Both the position numbers and the translations under genes were made by a program. The notes beneath the pieces are model-generated. The model made no database searches. It was not told where the DNA came from and saw nothing but the letters and a program-made list of their open reading frames with translations. 64,000 nucleotides of DNA from Halichoerus grypus (Eukaryota > Chordata > Mammalia > Carnivora > Phocidae): NCBI RefSeq assembly GCF_964656455.1, contig NC_135719.1:129499444-129563443 (forward strand). Direction: 5' to 3'. Positions 59,771 through 64,000 of the stretch are shown piece by piece (position 1 is the stretch's first letter; each line of letters opens with the position of its first letter).

Positions 59771-61177
59771 GCCCAGAGATTTTATTCTAAACTGAGATAG
59801 TATCCAACAGAAAATTCAGAGGATGTATAAAAATCAGTTTTCTTCTTCTTACTGGCCATTGAGGGGTCAGATCTATACCTCTCTATTGTACTGGTCACTA
59901 GGGGAGCCAAATGGCAAAACAATTAGTGGGGACTAGAAGTGGCTTATGGTACAGACTCAACCAGTGTACGCTCTAATGATGAGTTGTTCATGCTATCACC
60001 TTCCTACACCGAGGACAGATGATTAGGCAAACTGGAACTATGGTTCCAAAGCTCACATGTAAACCTAGTGTCATGCCATGCCAAAACTTATGCTCATCCA
60101 TGGTGAAATCAGAAAAGTCAGGACAATATATATAGAATTTCTACAAAGTTAAACTTATAGAATTGCCCTATATTCTGAGATTGCATCTTCCGGTTTTTGA
60201 TGGCTAAATCAATGTCTTTCACAAAAATAATGTTTTGTCTTGGTTTGTAGTATCTTTAATTAGCAAATAGAAGTTGGCAACTGGATATTAGTCCTTCCCC
60301 ACAGATTTTTCTTTTACATTTTACTGGTCTCTGTAAAAACAAATAGACCAACATCCAGAAACCAGAAAATGAGATTTAAAGTATTACCTATAATGGAACA
60401 CTAGATTTAATAGATTTTGAAGACTAAAGACCAAAATCTAAAATTTTATTGTGAACTAGATGATCTTAAGATCAAGCCACTTATTTCATTGAGGCCCTAG
60501 GACTTTATTCTACATGTAGGTCACTTAGATATAAAGATAGTTTTTGAATCCCGGCACAAAGAGATAGATGAAAGGCACAAAATAGAATGGGAGATTCCCA
60601 AAAAATTCCAGAATAAATGTTATGAGAAAACCAAAATCAGTTTATAAACATAAACATGCTTAAAGAAAAATAGAAATGTTTAAGGACTGGAATCTAAATT
60701 GAGATTTTTTTTTCCATCTGAACCCTCATAGCAGAGTAGAGAGAGCTATTTTGCCACGCTGAGTTAGTCTACATTTGAGCTAATGTGATCCATCTTTGTG
60801 TCAAAAGAAGGTCAAAAACCTTAGTCCCCAGCCAAAAGAAAGGATATGATCTATACTAAAGGCAATTAATGGATTGTATCTATGGTTCTCATCTCCTCCT
60901 ACCTTTTCTATCTCTTGGCTCATCTGTACCAATAACCTCTTGCTTAACAGAATTTATTATCTAAATATTGAAAACATTACACTTAATTTAGCCTAATAAA
61001 GAGCGATGCCAAGTATACTGAGTGTTTACTGGAAGTCAGAGGTTTGATGTCCTGAATCAGGCATAAGGATTATATCATCAGTGCTGATCTTTAAGTGGTG
61101 GCCAGTGGGTGATTTTTATTTTGTTATTCATACTTCAGAATTTCTATGTAGAGTATGTATTTGTTATCAGAAAGTAA

Positions 61178-61178
<1 letters not shown>
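59771..61178. other. Unique AT-rich intron, nothing recognised
   Basis: No gene-like frame of useful length and no named repeat. Confidence 0.5.
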
Positions 61179-61226
<48 letters not shown>

Positions 61227-61227
61227 G
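61179..61227. repeat. (CA)n microsatellite
   Basis: About 24 CA units with a single AA interruption. Confidence 0.96.
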
Positions 61228-61340
61228 CTATATTAGAAGGCCAGCAGGGAAATCATGGGAATATTTAGATGTAGGAACTCTGCCAGACCAGTAATTTGGA
61301 AAAAAAATAGCGAATTCCTGCTTTTCCCATGAGTTTGAGT

Positions 61341-61370
61341 TAAGTCCATGGTGTAAGTCCATGGTGTAAG
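61341..61370. repeat. 13-bp tandem duplication
   Basis: Unit taagtccatggtg occurs twice in succession (61341-61353, 61354-61366) plus four more bases. Confidence 0.9.
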
Positions 61371-63380
61371 GCTCTGCAAGGAAGCTGCTGGAGGAACTCA
61401 AGAGGATGATGATGATGATAGGTAGGGGGCTCTGTATAGCTGAGCACACACCAGTTCCCGGAGGTCAGTCCTGTTCATCAAGCGACAAATGGTCCATGGA
61501 TGCACCAGGTGGTCATACGGCAGCAGTAGGCATGAGGTAGCCTGTAAATGACCCATTACCAGAAAGTTTAAAATCTGTGCTCGGAAACCAGAAACACAGA
61601 TGGGATGTGAAGTGGCCTTCAATAGGCACTTGGGAATATGATTGATTGTATATCCCAGCCTTTAGGTGCTGTGTAATCGCTGCTGCCTGACCGCCCTCAG
61701 CTGTACACCTGCCTGTCCGAGGGAGTACACAGAGGGGAGGATGCAGTTGCAAAGGAGCAATTAAAAACTTTGCATTCCTCTGTCTCCACCTCCCTCTTCT
61801 TCCTTCTCTCCCTTGATAGGATGTCCAGAAAATTAAACCAGCTGTAGATTAATTGAGACTCTCTTCCTTGTAGGGAACATCTGTCACCACTGCTATGGAG
61901 ATTATATGAACGAATTAAAACATTTGATTACCTTGAGTCCAAAGGAATGCTGTAGTCTCTTCAGTCATTAGTTTATCAGAGTTTTTTTGGTGGTTCTTTT
62001 TTTTTTTTCTTTCACGTGCAACTTATGACTGAAGCCCTTCCCTGAAGCTGTGAGGTATTTCAGCAGATGTCGTTTTCCCCTATCTCTACCCTTTCTCTTG
62101 TGCAAGGGGGAGAAAGCCCTCAACAAAAGCAATTTTGGAGATCGACAGAAAAGGTCTCCATCATGAACATATTTTTAGAAACAGCTGGTAAAACAAATGG
62201 TCCAAATGTGATGCCTGGAGCATAGCTACTCAAACAACAGTGTTGTTTAAAGATAAAAGCAACCACTTTTCAATATCCACACACTTAGATTGGAGAGATG
62301 GGAGAGCTTGCTAAGACTTTCTGATTTCTATTTTGTTTTCTGGGACAACGCCTTTTGCTCTTTTGGTGGTGTTAGTGTGTGAATATTACAAGCTTCCCAT
62401 CAAATTGTTAAAATTGTGAATACCACCGCAGATAAAATGTTTTTGAATTTACATATAATGGATTTTTAAAATTTTGTTTTATGCTTCTGAGAACGTCCCT
62501 TCTTGATAGCATCTACGTGTAGTCCAAAAGAACGAACTGGGAAATCGCTAATGTCCTGATGCTATCACTGATCTTATAACCCATGTTTTGAAAAAAGGCA
62601 GTGCCACTAAAGGACAAACATTTGTATCTGTAGCCATTAAAAAAAAAGGAATCTAATTTCACTTTCATTGGCCACATTCAGAGTCTGCTTTATGACCTTC
62701 CCTTGTCATGACTTCATTTGTTTACTGAATTGTTTTGTTCTGGAGCCCCTGCCAAATGCTATTACACAGCTTCCTTTATCACACCGATTGGTGAAATAAT
62801 TCTTTATTATATTTTTCATGGTAATTCCAGTTTTCAAATTACTTACGGATTCTCTCCAGGTCAGGCATTGCATGAAGGCTGATTTGTTATCATTGAACTT
62901 GATAAACGAGTGTTCACCTTATCAGTTGCCATTCATGTTGACTTTTTCCTATACTTTGTTCATTATTGTTTTATTTTCTTTTAAGAAAATTGCAGAAGTA
63001 GTGCCTCAAGCAGGGGTAGTTAGTTAGTCATCACGTTGTTCCTTGTGGGCTCTTACCCATTGGAGAAAGGCTCCCTTTTAAAACCATGCACAGAGAGTGA
63101 TCTTCAGTGTCTCCCTCTCCTCACTACCCCACCCATCCCGTGGGGCACAATGCTTACTCCATAGATAGAACTAAGAAATTTGAAAAGTGCTTCACTTATT
63201 TTTTTCATTAAATAAATATAAGAAACGTATCTTTTCTATAACCCAGTACATCCATAGCAGCCCTCTGCTATTTCACCCCAAACTTACCTACTTGATGCAT
63301 AGTTTCGATGTTATGTAGGGTAGTTTGGGACTGAATTTTTTTTCCTTTTAGCATGCTGGTCCTGGAAAACATGATCATAA
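61371..63380. other. Unique intron, nothing recognised
   Basis: Unnamed sequence with a T-run at 61999-62009. Overlapping minus frames at 61228-61752 have no recognisable product. Confidence 0.5.
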
Positions 63381-63397
63381 ATACAACCCAGATTTTT

Positions 63398-63723
63398 ATT
63401 TATTTTTTTAATTTTATTATGTTATGTTAGTCACCATACAGTACATCATTAGTTTTTGATGTGGTGATCCACGATCCATTGTTTTAGTATAACACCCAGT
63501 GCTCCATGCAGTACGTGCCCTCCTTAATACCCATCACCAGGCTAACCAATCCCCCCTCCCCCCTCCCCTCTAAAACCCTGTTTGTTTCTCAGAGTCCATA
63601 TGATAATTGACTTTCTCTGCTTGACTTATTTCACTTAGCATAATCTCCTCCAGTCCCATCCATGTTGGTGTAAAAGTTGGGTATTCATCCTTTCTGATGG
63701 CTGAGTAATATTCCATTGTATAT
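63398..63723 (-). mobile_element. L1 LINE, 5'-truncated, 17-bp perfect TSD
   Basis: The minus strand carries the last codons of L1 ORF2 (peptide YTMEYYSAIRKDEY and LEEIMLSEISQAEK, stop near 63570) and a carnivore 3' UTR with a G-rich polypurine run (+ strand cccccctcccccctcccctc). The + strand T-rich start at 63398 is its A tail. Perfect target copies atacaacccagattttt lie at 63381-63397 and 63724-63740. A truncated, inactive copy. Confidence 0.95.
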
Positions 63724-63823
63724 ATACAACCCAGATTTTTAAAAATATATGTATCCTTATCTTTATACACTTGCACTAAAGCATCAATCAGTAACTTTCA
63801 TGGACGGTTCTTTTGATGTAAAA

Positions 63824-63844
63824 ATAACTCCATATTGGAGTTAT
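63824..63844. repeat. Short perfect inverted repeat
   Basis: ataactcca / tat / tggagttat: 9-bp arms with a 3-base loop. No terminator role is expected in this nuclear intron. Confidence 0.85.
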
Positions 63845-64000
63845 AGATCCTCTAGCACTTGTCACACTGGAAATCTGAACATGAAATCTGCATATGTTTG
63901 TGTTTTAATATCATCGTGACCGCACATCATACAGACACAAAATTACATACACATACATATACTTAACTTCCTCAGAGTTGTTTTTTTTTAAACTTGATTT

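Larger units (their letters stand above)
45297..64000 (+). other. NRXN3: NRXN3 intron downstream of the exon (partial)
   Basis: Starts at the gtaggt donor and runs beyond the window edge, at least 18.7 kb. Neither the large NRXN3 SS5 insert exon nor the transmembrane exon is present. It holds AT-rich microsatellites near its start, an inverted repeat at 50.5 kb, two CAN-SINEs, MIR and hAT relics, and an L1 3' end. Confidence 0.85.

Noticed and set aside
63570..63776. 68-codon minus-strand frame
   Set aside because: It is the C-terminal remnant of L1 ORF2 in a truncated copy, not a host gene.

Overview
The window is vertebrate intronic DNA from a caniform carnivore. It is AT-rich and full of eutherian MIR, L2 and MaLR relics, plus eight copies of the tRNA-derived CAN-SINE family. 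All the SINEs have the caniform head that reads, reverse-complemented, as 'tgagccacccaggcgcccc'. I see neither the canid-specific SINEC_Cf head nor the felid-type body, so an arctoid (bear, seal, mustelid, panda) is more likely than a dog or cat. That species placement is inference.

The only protein-coding segment I can support is one 79-base exon at 45218-45296 on the + strand. It encodes the juxtamembrane cysteine-loop piece of a neurexin, with peptide core [19 protein letters not shown] recognise it as NRXN3, at the edge of alternative splice site 5 (SS5). Everything before it is one intron (at least 45.2 kb), and everything after it is the next intron (at least 18.7 kb). None of the longer open frames elsewhere looks like a gene; several lie wholly or partly in MIR, L2, L1 or SINE sequence.

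Layout. 0-7 kb: MaLR LTR pieces, a MER5A-type element, MIR, L2, two CAN-SINEs and two probable LTR relics. 7-16 kb: mostly unique intron with one CAN-SINE, a CA repeat and old MIR pieces. 16.8-18.1 kb: a nest of L2, a split MIR, a CAN-SINE and a SINE/L1 chimera sharing one target site. 18-41 kb: mainly unique AT-rich intron with L2/MIR tails, a 59-bp L1 tail insertion, microsatellites and a Z-DNA-prone tract. 41-45 kb: a CAN-SINE inside a MIR, a C7-repeat tract, a MaLR LTR and a homeobox-site-rich stretch just before the exon. 45.3-64 kb: downstream intron with AT-rich microsatellites, a 39-bp inverted repeat carrying two identical CArg-type palindromes, two more CAN-SINEs, a hAT element, a CpG cluster and a 5'-truncated L1.

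I found no new multi-gene system. The most notable observations are the SINE-L1 chimera nested at a reused target site, the twin-CArG inverted repeat at 50.5 kb, the open read-through past the SS5 exon, and the fact that all eight CAN-SINEs are antisense to the gene.
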